NCBI GenBank assembly: GCA_910589275.1
Contig: CAJUTH010000003.1
Span: 88,196 to 152,195 of the forward strand
DNA from: an uncultured Dorea sp.
Lineage (GTDB): Bacteria > Bacillota > Clostridia > Lachnospirales > Lachnospiraceae
Direction of reading: 5' to 3'
DNA: 64,000 bases
The notes under the pieces were generated by a model, which was given only the letters and a program-made list of their open reading frames with translations, was not told the DNA's origin and searched no databases. A program made the translations under genes and the position numbers. Below are positions 8,401-16,399 of the stretch, one piece after another (the stretch's first letter is position 1; each line of letters begins with the position of its first letter).

Positions 8401-9658
8401 TAACATTGCCAAAGTACCCTTTACTAAGGAAATGCGGAAAGATTATACCATCCTGTGCCCGCAAATGTCGCCCATCCACTTTTCGCTTTTAGAGCCTGCG
8501 TTCCGGGCATCCGGATATCACATTGAGGTTCTTCCCAACGATAATAGGCAGGCAATTGACACAGGGTTAAAATATGTAAATAACGATGCCTGCTATCCTT
8601 CTCTGATGGTGGTCGGCCAGATTATGGATGCAATTCTTTCCGGCAGATACAATACTGACAAGCTGGCAGTTATTATCAGCCAGACCGGCGGCGGCTGCCG
8701 GGCGTCCAACTACATCGGCTTTATCCGCCGTGCGCTGAAAAAAGCAGGCTACGAACACATTCCGGTCATATCCGCCAATTTAAGCGGGCTGGAAGGAAAT
8801 CCTGGCTTTAGGCTCAGTATACCGCTTGTGCTCAGGGGCATATACGGAATCGTATTTGGGGATGTTTTTATGAAATGTACCTACCGGCTCCGCCCCTACG
8901 AGGCAGTACCCGGTTCCGTCAATGCCATGCATGAAAAATGGCAGAAGATATGTATTGAATTTTTATCCAGCGGATATCCTTCCAGAAGGAAATTCAAGAA
9001 ATTATGCCAAAGCATTATCGAAGATTTTGATACCGGCATTAAATTATTAGATATCAAGAAGCCACGGGTCGGCGTTGTGGGAGAAATTTTGGTAAAATTC
9101 CTTCCTGCCGCCAATAATCATCTGGTTGAATTATTAGAAAGCGAAGGCGCAGAAGCTGTTGTTCCGGATCTGCTGGATTTCTTAAACTACTGTTTTTACA
9201 ATCAGAATTTTAAGGTAGAAAAGCTTGGTTTCGCCAAGAAAAAGGCGGCTCTTGCCAATCTTGGAATCAAGGCTTTAGAATGGTTCCGCGCTCCGGCTTC
9301 AGAAGCCTTTGAAAAAAGCAGTCATTTCACTCCTCCGGTACGGATTGAGCAGCTAGGAAAGATGGCCTCCGATATCGTTTCGCTGGGCAATCAAACCGGA
9401 GAGGGATGGTTCCTCACAGGAGAAATGCTGGAATTGATTCACAGCGGGACCTCCAACATCGTATGTACCCAGCCTTTCGCCTGTCTGCCGAACCATGTAG
9501 TAGGCAAGGGCGTGATCAAGGAGCTGCGCCGCCTGTATCCGCAGGCCAATATCGTAGCGATTGATTATGATCCGGGTGCAAGCGAGGTAAACCAATTAAA
9601 CAGGATTAAGCTGATGCTATCAACTGCCGAAAAAAATCTACACTTAACAGACTCTTAA
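5405..9658 (+). CDS. 2-hydroxyacyl-CoA dehydratase activase-related protein, two activase domains plus DUF2229 and HgdB-like region
   Basis: 1417 residues. The first ASKHA-type activase domain (about 5-270) opens GIDIGSTTVKIAL and holds Cys128 (GVCAGGTGSF) and Cys167 (AARCGVFAKSD), the pair that in HgdC-type activators ligates a [4Fe-4S] cluster at the dimer interface. The second copy (about 322-590) opens GIDAGSTTTKAAL with EACSSGCGSF and GTRCTVF. A cysteine cluster follows (KCKGCTNNC...NRC), then a DUF2229 region and a C-terminal part (about 1000-1400) resembling the dehydratase HgdB/C fold. Family knowledge: activators use ATP to inject one electron into a radical dehydratase. This long form is common in Clostridia, but its substrate is not established. 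It stands alone with its own promoter and terminator; no dehydratase subunits are nearby. Confidence 0.85.
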   Translation: MNGKNRYVLGIDIGSTTVKIALLDSSNDVVFSSYERHFANIQETLSDLLGRAVYKLGPVHVSPVITGSGGLTLAKHLGVPFVQEVVAVSTALQDYAPQTDVAIELGGEDAKIIYFESGSIEQRMNGVCAGGTGSFIDQMASLLQTDASGLNEYAKNYKALYSIAARCGVFAKSDIQPLINEGASKEDLAASIFQAVVNQTISGLACGKPIRGHVAFLGGPLHFLSELKEAFIRTLKLDDEHIVAPKHSHLFAAIGSAMNSKGDLDISIQEMQNRLAGRIQMEFEVERMQPLFATEADYHAFINRHNKHQVPVKDLASYKGKAFLGIDAGSTTTKAALVGEDGTLLYSFYHNNEGDPLGTTITAIKDIYEQLPEDVEIVHSCSTGYGEALIKAALMLDEGEVETVSHYYAASFFEPDVDCILDIGGQDMKCIKIKNQTVDSVQLNEACSSGCGSFIETFAKSLNYSVEDFAHEALFAKNPIDLGTRCTVFMNSKVKQAQKEGAEVSDISAGLAYSVIKNALFKVIKVSSASELGKHIVVQGGTFYNNAVLRSFETIAGCEAIRPDIAGIMGAFGAALIARERYTECEGTTMLSIEDIRALEYKTSMTKCKGCTNNCRLTINHFSGGRRFISGNRCERGLGKEKSKHKLPNLFTYKLKRYFGYEPLPEEKAPRGLIGIPRVLNIYENYPFWFTFFTSLGFRVMLSPASTRKIYELGIESIPSESECYPAKLAHGHVQWLIDQGIPHIFYPSIPYERREFADANNNYNCPIVTSYPENIKNNMDVIVNGNVDFIHPFLSFADEDTLLQGLVESLGNKFSISHAEMREAVHKAWLELHACRQDMRKKGEETIEYLNRTGNHGIVLAGRPYHLDPEVNHGLPELINSYNIAVLTEDSISHLNPVERPINVLDQWMYHSRLYAAANYVKTTENLDLIQLNSFGCGLDAVTTDQVADILTGSDKIYTTLKIDEVNNLGAARIRVRSLLAALRVREQRKQKRELHPANIAKVPFTKEMRKDYTILCPQMSPIHFSLLEPAFRASGYHIEVLPNDNRQAIDTGLKYVNNDACYPSLMVVGQIMDAILSGRYNTDKLAVIISQTGGGCRASNYIGFIRRALKKAGYEHIPVISANLSGLEGNPGFRLSIPLVLRGIYGIVFGDVFMKCTYRLRPYEAVPGSVNAMHEKWQKICIEFLSSGYPSRRKFKKLCQSIIEDFDTGIKLLDIKKPRVGVVGEILVKFLPAANNHLVELLESEGAEAVVPDLLDFLNYCFYNQNFKVEKLGFAKKKAALANLGIKALEWFRAPASEAFEKSSHFTPPVRIEQLGKMASDIVSLGNQTGEGWFLTGEMLELIHSGTSNIVCTQPFACLPNHVVGKGVIKELRRLYPQANIVAIDYDPGASEVNQLNRIKLMLSTAEKNLHLTDS

Positions 9659-9685
9659 TTTTCGCCAAGATATCTTAAAAACAAT

Positions 9686-9730
9686 ACACAGCCTATGGAG
9701 ATATTTCTTCCCCGCAGGCTGTGTTCTTTT
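9686..9730 (+). terminator. Terminator between the convergent activase gene and rarA
   Basis: ACACAGCCT and AGGCTGTGT form a 9-bp stem followed by TCTTTTCT on the plus strand. It ends the activase transcript. Confidence 0.7.
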
Positions 9731-9744
9731 CTGCAAAAATTATG

Positions 9745-11058
9745 TTAGCTGCTCTTCCATTTCTTTATCTCTTCAAGGCGGGCGCTGATTTCCTTCTCTT
9801 CTCCCTGAGTCCCCGGACGATAATACTCTCTGCCTCTTAACCCTTCCGGCATACACTGCATATGTGTCAATTTCTCCTGTGTATCATGCGCATACTCATA
9901 GCCTTTTCCATACTCCAATTCCTTCATCAGCTTCGTCGGCGCATTGCGAAGCTGCAGTGGGACCGGCTCTGCCCTAAGCTCCTTTACATCCTGCTTACAT
10001 TCCTCACATGCCGCATAAAGTGCGTTGGACTTAGGCGCCATAGCAAGATAAGTTACCGCATGGGTAAGATGCACATCACATTCCGGCATTCCCAAAAAAT
10101 GGCACGCCTGATACGAAGCCACCGCCACCAAAAGCGCATGACTGTCCGCCATTCCCACATCCTCGCTGGCAAAACGAACGAGCCGCCTTGCAATATACAA
10201 CGGATTTTCTCCGCCTTCCAGCATCCGCAGCATCCAGTAGATTGCAGCATCCGGATCGCTGTTGCGCATAGATTTATGAAAAGCGGAAATCAAATTATAA
10301 TGCTCCTCCCCATTCTTATCATAGAGAAGGGATTTCTTACTTATACATTGTTCCAGCCCTTCATCCGTGACACGGATTCCCTCCGCGCTGAGTTCGCCGT
10401 TTGTCACCGCCATTTCCAGCGTATTTAACACAGTCCTTGCATCCCCGTCAGCAAATGCCGCTATCGCTTTTATCTGCCTCTCTGTAATCCGTACATTCTG
10501 CGGCCCAAAGCCAGCCGGACTTTTCAAGGCATGTTCGATTACCCGGATCAGGTCTTTTTCTTCCAGCGCTTTTAGTACGAACACACGGCATCTGGACAGC
10601 AGCGCCGCATTTACCTCAAATGACGGATTCTCTGTTGTCGCCCCGATCAGTATAATGCTTCCTCTCTCTACAAACGGCAGAAAGGCATCCTGCTGCGCTT
10701 TGTTAAACCGATGGATCTCATCTACAAAAAGCAAAGTGCGGATTCCCATCCTCCGGCTGTTTTCTGCCTGATTCATTACCTCCTTAATTTCCTTGATCCC
10801 ACTGGTAACCGCACTGAAATTAATAAATTCTGCCTTGGTTCTGCCTGCAATAATGCTGGCAAGGGTGGTCTTTCCCACGCCCGGAGGCCCCCAGAATATC
10901 ATGGAAGTAATCTGATCCCGCTCAATCAGCATCCGGAGCATCTTTCCCTTTCCCAGAAGATGTTCCTGTCCTGCAAATTCATCAAGCGTCTTTGGCCTTA
11001 AACGGCTTGCCAAGGGCGCCGTATATGTCCTGTCATCAAAAAGCGTCATCTGCTCCAT
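9745..11058 (-). CDS. rarA: Replication-associated recombination protein A (AAA+ ATPase)
   Basis: RarA/MgsA/WRNIP1-family clamp-loader-like ATPase acting at stalled replication forks. 437 residues, family-typical. Walker A GPPGVGKT at 57-64, Walker B FVDEIHRFNK, sensor 1 IGATTENPSF, then the C-terminal tetramerisation region with SDPDAAIYWMLRML and RRLVRFASEDVGMA. N-terminal MEQMTLFDDR resembles a clamp-binding peptide. It is transcribed toward the activase gene with the terminator between them. Confidence 0.93.
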   Translation of the reverse strand: MEQMTLFDDRTYTAPLASRLRPKTLDEFAGQEHLLGKGKMLRMLIERDQITSMIFWGPPGVGKTTLASIIAGRTKAEFINFSAVTSGIKEIKEVMNQAENSRRMGIRTLLFVDEIHRFNKAQQDAFLPFVERGSIILIGATTENPSFEVNAALLSRCRVFVLKALEEKDLIRVIEHALKSPAGFGPQNVRITERQIKAIAAFADGDARTVLNTLEMAVTNGELSAEGIRVTDEGLEQCISKKSLLYDKNGEEHYNLISAFHKSMRNSDPDAAIYWMLRMLEGGENPLYIARRLVRFASEDVGMADSHALLVAVASYQACHFLGMPECDVHLTHAVTYLAMAPKSNALYAACEECKQDVKELRAEPVPLQLRNAPTKLMKELEYGKGYEYAHDTQEKLTHMQCMPEGLRGREYYRPGTQGEEKEISARLEEIKKWKSS

Positions 11059-11169
11059 CTAATCTCTCCCATTCTATCCCTTATCGAACATTAGCAGTTC
11101 GTTAAAGATGCATTCATAGATACTATAACACAAAACCATATATTTGTACTTAGAAAACGGAGCCTTTTA

Positions 11170-11198
11170 TTGATTTTCGGAAAAGGAATGATTATAAT
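11170..11198 (+). promoter_or_regulatory. Promoter of the short-chain dehydrogenase gene
   Basis: TTGATT, 17-bp spacer and TATAAT in the rarA/SDR divergent gap (11059-11271). A leader of about 65 nt follows, with AAAAGGAGACAGCACGT before the ATG. Confidence 0.65.
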
Positions 11199-11271
11199 GA
11201 GTTCATCTCATATATCACATATACACAATATAGAGGAACGATAAACTAATATTTAAAAGGAGACAGCACGT

Positions 11272-12108
11272 ATGAAAAGAGTATGGTTCATTACGGGGGC
11301 GGCCAAAGGCATCGGATATGCAATCGCAAAGGCGGCCCTGAAATCCGGCGATTATGTTGCGGCAGCCACAAGAAAGGAAAATGACTTTCTCATCCCTTCA
11401 GGATACGAAAAAGAAGCCCTCCATCTTGTACTCGACGTTTCCAATCCTGACGCATCCGCATACACGGCCGCTGTGGAACAGGTAATCCAGTACTTTGGAA
11501 GGATTGATATTCTGGTAAATAATGCCGGATATGCCCGGATTACCTATTTTGAAGAAACCAGCGAAGAAAGCTTAAAGGAAATATTTGAAGTGAATTTTTT
11601 TGGGCTGATGCGGGTAACAAGAGCGGTTCTTCCCATTATGCGCAGGCAGCGCTTCGGGCATATTTTCAATATTGCCTCCAGCGCAGGGTATTCCCACGGC
11701 CCGGTTCCCTACCACAGCTCCAAATTTGCCGTCACTGGCTTTTCGACTGCTCTTGCATTTGAGACAGCGCCTTTTGGCATCAAGGTAACCAATGTAATCC
11801 CCGGCTTTGTACGCACCAGTTTCTATGACAAAGGCGCTATGAAAGACAAAGCAGACTGCCCCATCGCTGATTATAATCGTTTCCGCTGGCAGAATAGTTT
11901 CGTAAAAAAGAACAGACGCCATGAACAAGACGGCGACCCGGATAAAGTTGCGGAAGTAATTATAGAGGCATCAAACGCCGCTGCGCCCCCACTCCACCTT
12001 CCTGTCACCGCAGACGCTGTTGAAGCGCTGGAAAGATGGCAGAAAAGTATCGGGGAATGTGTAGACGCATGGCGTGATAAAGCGAACCAGACATCCTTTG
12101 ATAAATAA
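11272..12108 (+). CDS. Short-chain dehydrogenase/reductase (classical SDR)
   Basis: 278 residues, Rossmann-fold NAD(P)-dependent oxidoreductase. The cofactor motif TGAAKGIG lies near residue 8, followed by NNAGYA. The catalytic set is Ser137 with Tyr147 and Lys151 (YHSSK), and PGFVRTSFYDKGAM follows. The early basic residue after the second strand (ATRKEND) suggests NADP preference, an inference. It is transcribed alone between two oppositely oriented genes; 18 bases separate it from the convergent thioredoxin-like gene. The substrate cannot be read from the sequence; such proteins are usually annotated only to family. Confidence 0.88.
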   Translation: MKRVWFITGAAKGIGYAIAKAALKSGDYVAAATRKENDFLIPSGYEKEALHLVLDVSNPDASAYTAAVEQVIQYFGRIDILVNNAGYARITYFEETSEESLKEIFEVNFFGLMRVTRAVLPIMRRQRFGHIFNIASSAGYSHGPVPYHSSKFAVTGFSTALAFETAPFGIKVTNVIPGFVRTSFYDKGAMKDKADCPIADYNRFRWQNSFVKKNRRHEQDGDPDKVAEVIIEASNAAAPPLHLPVTADAVEALERWQKSIGECVDAWRDKANQTSFDK

Positions 12109-12126
12109 CTCTATCCGCCTCAAATC

Positions 12127-14058
12127 TTATAGTTCATTCGACGGCGCCAGACAAGTGTGGTTCCTGCAGACATAAAAGGTCGTACTGTCATTTATTAATG
12201 CGTACTCCCTGCTCTGGGGAACCACAATCACATTTGCAAACAGCAAAAGCCGTTCCTTTATTTTCTCCAGATCGGATGTGTTTTTTAATACAACCTTGAT
12301 ACTTTCCGGCGGATTATCATATACCAGCTTTGCAAATAAAAACATACTGTATCCCATCAGATAATCCTGCGCCTGAACGGACATAAAATGAATCTGCTTT
12401 CCTGCCAGCGCTCTATAGTCCTCATTTTCGGTTAACTGATACAATCTTGTAAGATTATATGCCATAATAGAATTTCCACTTGGAACTGCGCCGTCGTGGG
12501 TTTCCTTTGGATTCATAAAAAGCTCTGTACTGTCTGAATCCGAAAGATAAAATCCTCCGTTTTGATGATCATAGAACCGCTTTACTGCTTCCATGCAGAA
12601 ATGTTCCGCTCTATCGAGATAACTCTTCTCCAGCGTGGAATGGTACAGTTCCATCAATGCTGCCACATAATATGCATAATCATCTAAAAAGCTCTTTTCC
12701 GACCGTTTTCCAGCGCGCCAGCTTGTATAAAGCTGTAATCCCTTGCTTAAGTTTTGTTTGATAAACAGCTCTGTATCTACTGCTCTTTGAAGATAACCCT
12801 TGTTTCCGGTAACACGATAGAGGACGGACAACGCCGCGATCATCATGGAGTTCCAAGAAATCAGAACCTTATCGTCCATATGCAGCCTTCTCCGTTTTTT
12901 TCGATAACTGTACAGTTTTTGGATCTCACTCTCAAAACCAGAAACCTGTTTCTCACATTTTAGAAGGTTCGGGATATTGACGCCCTCAAAATTACCGTTT
13001 TCAGTAATATCAAAGGTCCTGCCAAACTGCTCTCCCTTTTCCTTTCCAAGAACATCCTTGATTTCCGCCAGCGTAAAGGTATAATATTTGCCTTCTATCC
13101 CCTCGCTGTCGGCATCCTGGGCGCTGTAAAACCCACCCTTCTCAGAAGACATTTCACGCAATACATATTCCGCCGTTTTTTTAGCGGTATCCAGATAAAA
13201 ACAGCGTTTTGTCACCGCATAAACCGATGCATAGGCAATAATCAGCAGTGCGTTGTCATACAGCATTTTTTCAAAATGGGGCGCTAAAAAATACGGATCT
13301 GTAGAATATCTGGAAAAACCGCCTCCAATATGGTCAAAGATGCCGCCCTTTCTCATTTGCGTAAGAGTTTTCTCAACCATTTCTAATACCTTCGAATCGT
13401 CGTTCCTCTGGGCATAAAGAGTCAGAAATAATAAATTATGGGGAACCGGGAATTTCGGCGCAGTCCCAAATCCTCCGTACGCCACGTCAAAGCTGTCAGA
13501 AAACATCTTTACTGCTCTGCGGCAAAAATCTTCATGAGCCACGTTTCTATAAGAAGTATTTAATTGCTTCAAACTCGCAGTTATCCGCCCTGCCAAGCGC
13601 AATAATTCTCCCCGGTTTCTGTTCCATTGTTCTGCAATTTCATTCAGCAGTTCAGAAAACCCCGGCATATTAAGACGCGGCCGCGCCGGGAAATAGGTTC
13701 CCGCAAAAAACGGCTTTTTATCCCACGTCATAAAAATGCTCATAGGCCAGCCTCCGCTGCCGGTAAACGCCTGGCACACCGACATATATACGCTGTCAAT
13801 GTCGGGGCGTTCCTCACGGTCAACCTTAACAGAAATATAATTTTTGTTGAGAATTTCAGCCGCCGTCTTATCCTCAAAACTTTCCTTTGCCATAACATGG
13901 CACCAGTGGCAGGTGCTGTAACCGATACTAAGAAATACCGGCTTATCTTCCCTTTTGGCCTTTTCAAATGCCTCACTGCACCATGGATACCAATTCACAG
14001 GATTTTCCGCATGCTGCAGCAGATATGGACTTGTCTCATTTTTCAAATGATTACCCAT
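12127..14058 (-). CDS. YyaL/SPATA20-type thioredoxin-fold protein (DUF255)
   Basis: 643 residues. The N-terminal DUF255 thioredoxin-like domain (about 1-160) has the family block NHLKNETSPYLLQHAENPVN and the redox-like motif STCHWCHVM. The rest resembles the six-hairpin glycosidase/cellobiose-epimerase toroid (GGGFSRYSTDPYFLAPHFEKM, and GAVPSGNSIMAYNL late). Function in bacteria is not established. The frame could begin at a GTG at 14067, but AGGAG lies only three bases before it; the ATG at 14058 gives the conserved MGNHLKNETS start. It is convergent with the SDR gene and divergent from the chemoreceptor. Confidence 0.88.
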   Translation of the reverse strand: MGNHLKNETSPYLLQHAENPVNWYPWCSEAFEKAKREDKPVFLSIGYSTCHWCHVMAKESFEDKTAAEILNKNYISVKVDREERPDIDSVYMSVCQAFTGSGGWPMSIFMTWDKKPFFAGTYFPARPRLNMPGFSELLNEIAEQWNRNRGELLRLAGRITASLKQLNTSYRNVAHEDFCRRAVKMFSDSFDVAYGGFGTAPKFPVPHNLLFLTLYAQRNDDSKVLEMVEKTLTQMRKGGIFDHIGGGFSRYSTDPYFLAPHFEKMLYDNALLIIAYASVYAVTKRCFYLDTAKKTAEYVLREMSSEKGGFYSAQDADSEGIEGKYYTFTLAEIKDVLGKEKGEQFGRTFDITENGNFEGVNIPNLLKCEKQVSGFESEIQKLYSYRKKRRRLHMDDKVLISWNSMMIAALSVLYRVTGNKGYLQRAVDTELFIKQNLSKGLQLYTSWRAGKRSEKSFLDDYAYYVAALMELYHSTLEKSYLDRAEHFCMEAVKRFYDHQNGGFYLSDSDSTELFMNPKETHDGAVPSGNSIMAYNLTRLYQLTENEDYRALAGKQIHFMSVQAQDYLMGYSMFLFAKLVYDNPPESIKVVLKNTSDLEKIKERLLLFANVIVVPQSREYALINDSTTFYVCRNHTCLAPSNEL

Positions 14059-14255
14059 TGATAACACTTTCTCCTTTTACAGTCTTTCAAAATGTTTGCC
14101 TATTCAGCTTCTCTCCTAAACATTCCTAATAAAATATTATACATATTAAAAAATGATATTATACAAGATATGTCCAAGCCGTCAATAGAATATTACAAGA
14201 ATACTGCCGGATTTTTCGATGATTTATTATTTTACTTATCATATTAGGCAGAAAA

Positions 14256-14263
14256 GCCGATAA
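14256..14263 (+). promoter_or_regulatory. Candidate sigma-28 (SigD) -10 element of the chemoreceptor gene
   Basis: GCCGATAA matches the flagellar-sigma -10 consensus. The -35 about 15 bases upstream (TTATC rather than TAAA) is weak. It lies about 50 bp before the chemoreceptor start, in the gap 14059-14312, which is otherwise AT-rich and featureless. Confidence 0.45.
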
Positions 14264-14312
14264 TATATTTGGAATTTCGTGTATAAAGAAACACAAAAGG
14301 AGACTAAGAGAC

Positions 14313-16019
14313 ATGATCAACTACATAAGAAATTTAAAAATCCGATTAAAACTTTATATCCTTATAGGAGTTGCTCTGATTGGCATGCTTATCATCGGTG
14401 GTATGTCTTTCCAGCTTATGAGCAGATTAAACGACATGGCGAACGATATTTCAACAAGCTGGCTTCCTAGTATCGATACGGCAAGAGACATGACCGCTAC
14501 TCTTTCCAATATCCGTCTGAACGAACTGGGTTATCTTACTGCGATTTCCGATGATGTAGAAGAATCCAGCCTTCAGTACCTCCAAAAAGAAAAAGAAGAT
14601 ATGGATACACTTTTAACTACATATAAGGAATTAATTGACGACGAAGAAAAGGATTTCTATGATACTGCAATGAATCTCTGGACTCAGTATAAAAAAGCAG
14701 ATGAAGAGATGACAGCATTAGCAAAACAGGGAAAAGGCAAAGAAGCCCGCGCCATTTTGGAAGGTGAATGCGTGGAGCTTTATAATTCTTTAAACGGCGC
14801 CTTTGATAATATTGTCACCTATAATACAGACGGCAGCAATACTGCAACATTAGAGAGCGCTTCCCTTTACAGGACTGCCATTTTCCTTATGGCAGCAGTT
14901 ATCATTGCTATCATCCTTGTAGGAGTTTTCTTCTCATTCGTGGTAATACGCCTGATCAAAACTCCTATCTCTGAAATTGAGAATGCCGCTATTAAAATGG
15001 CGGAAGGCGATTTGGATGTGGAGATTTCCTATACCTCTAAGGATGAGCTTGGCGTTCTCTCCGAGCAGGTACGCAGATTAATCCGCAAGCTCCGGGTTAT
15101 TATTGATGATGAGAATAAATTCCTTGCTAAAATGGCTTCCGGGGATTTTACGGTAGATTCCATATGCGAGGACGAGTATACGGGAGGATTCCACCCGCTG
15201 CTTGTTTCTTTCCGGGGCATTGCAGAAAAACTCAATGATACAATGCTTCAAATCAGTCAAAGTTCTTCTCAGGTTGCGGCAGGATCCGATCAAGTGTCTA
15301 CTGGCGCCCAAGCGCTTTCCCAAGGCGCAACCGAACAGGCTAGTTCCGTGCAGGAGCTTGCAGCCACCATTAATGAAATTTCAAACAAGGTAAACCAGAA
15401 TGCGGACCATGCACGGCAGGCCAATGCAATGGCAGGCAGCGTCAGCGCAGAAATGAATACGAGCAATGAGAAAATGCAGCAGATGATACAGGCAATGGAC
15501 GATATCAGCAGTTGTTCCAATGAAATCGGCAAAATTATCAAAACAATTGAAGATATTGCCTTTCAGACTAATATCCTAGCCCTTAACGCCGCTGTGGAAG
15601 CTGCCCGTGCAGGCACAGCCGGGAAAGGATTTGCCGTAGTAGCCGATGAAGTCCGTAATCTTGCAAGCAAAAGTGCAGAAGCCTCTAAGAACACCTCTGT
15701 TTTGATTGAAAATTCATTAAAGGCAGTAGAAAACGGAACACTGATTGCCGGTGAAACGGCTCAAAGTATGATTCAGGCAGTAAATGATGTGAATGAAATG
15801 ACAGATATCATCGGACAGATCTCTGAGGCAAGCAGCAATCAAGCAGATGCAATCTCTCAGGTTACCATGGGCATCGACCAGATTTCCAGCGTCGTACAAA
15901 CCAATTCGGCAACTGCCGAAGAAAGCGCCGCTGCAAGTGAAGAACTATCCAGCCAGTCTCAGCTTATGAAGAGCCTTGTGAATCGGTTCCGGTTAAAAGG
16001 CGGTCCGGCCAGACACTAA
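14313..16019 (+). CDS. Methyl-accepting chemotaxis protein
   Basis: 568-residue transmembrane chemoreceptor. Membrane helix 1 is at about 15-33, the helical-bundle sensor (4HB_MCP-like) at about 34-188, membrane helix 2 at about 190-212 and HAMP at about 213-265. A further linker with GDFTV leads into the cytoplasmic coiled coil, whose tip reads IAFQTNILALNAAVEAARAG then GKGFAVVADEVRNLA, the CheA/CheW-contact hairpin. No C-terminal NWETF-like methylase tether. AGGAG precedes the ATG by ten bases. No chemotaxis kinase or flagellar genes are nearby, so it is an orphan receptor; its ligand is unknown. Confidence 0.95.
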   Translation: MINYIRNLKIRLKLYILIGVALIGMLIIGGMSFQLMSRLNDMANDISTSWLPSIDTARDMTATLSNIRLNELGYLTAISDDVEESSLQYLQKEKEDMDTLLTTYKELIDDEEKDFYDTAMNLWTQYKKADEEMTALAKQGKGKEARAILEGECVELYNSLNGAFDNIVTYNTDGSNTATLESASLYRTAIFLMAAVIIAIILVGVFFSFVVIRLIKTPISEIENAAIKMAEGDLDVEISYTSKDELGVLSEQVRRLIRKLRVIIDDENKFLAKMASGDFTVDSICEDEYTGGFHPLLVSFRGIAEKLNDTMLQISQSSSQVAAGSDQVSTGAQALSQGATEQASSVQELAATINEISNKVNQNADHARQANAMAGSVSAEMNTSNEKMQQMIQAMDDISSCSNEIGKIIKTIEDIAFQTNILALNAAVEAARAGTAGKGFAVVADEVRNLASKSAEASKNTSVLIENSLKAVENGTLIAGETAQSMIQAVNDVNEMTDIIGQISEASSNQADAISQVTMGIDQISSVVQTNSATAEESAAASEELSSQSQLMKSLVNRFRLKGGPARH

Positions 16020-16031
16020 TATCTATGATTG

Positions 16032-16069
16032 AAAAAGGTGCGCGTCACAAATGACCCGCGCCTTTTTTT
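16032..16069 (+). terminator. Terminator of the chemoreceptor gene
   Basis: AAAGGTGCGCGTCA pairs with TGACCCGCGCCTTT (one bulge) around a CAAA loop, then seven T. It ends where the oppositely oriented 66-residue gene ends and could act both ways. Confidence 0.85.
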
Positions 16070-16269
16070 CATACGCTGACCTGGTGCATCCGTTCCATAA
16101 GCTTTGCCATTTCAAGCTCTAATTCCTTCTGTCCTTTCGCGTCATGGATCTGCATTGCCAAACGTATCTGCATATTGAGTGCATACTGCTGTTCCTTCAA
16201 TCTGGCAAATGCGGTTACCTTACTGACTGATGAATTATTATTTGATGTATAGTTCTGATTCATCTTCAA
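16069..16269 (-). CDS. Small helical protein, function unknown (66 aa)
   Basis: MKMNQNYTSNNNSSV is a polar disordered head, followed by a predicted amphipathic helix (KLEQQYALNMQIR-like, with many Gln, Met, Leu and Glu) ending ELEMAKLMERMHQVSV. No membrane segment, cysteine or known motif. AAGGAG lies at good spacing before the ATG, which supports real translation. It is convergent with the chemoreceptor and 131 bp downstream of the two-component operon. Not recognised. Confidence 0.6.
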   Translation of the reverse strand: MKMNQNYTSNNNSSVSKVTAFARLKEQQYALNMQIRLAMQIHDAKGQKELELEMAKLMERMHQVSV

Positions 16270-16333
16270 TCACTCCTTGTATAGATTACAAATATTGTAC
16301 CTATAGACGCTGAAATGATTCTGAAAAGCTATA

Positions 16334-16360
16334 CTGATTAAACGATTAATGCTTAATCAG
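16334..16360 (-). terminator. Weak candidate terminator after the histidine kinase gene
   Basis: CTGATTAA and TTAATCAG form an 8-bp stem; on the minus strand TATAGCTTTTC follows, a poor T tract. It is the only structure in the gap 16270-16399. Confidence 0.35.
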
Positions 16361-16399
16361 GCATGCTTTTTTGGACATTTATAATTTGATAAGTTTCTC

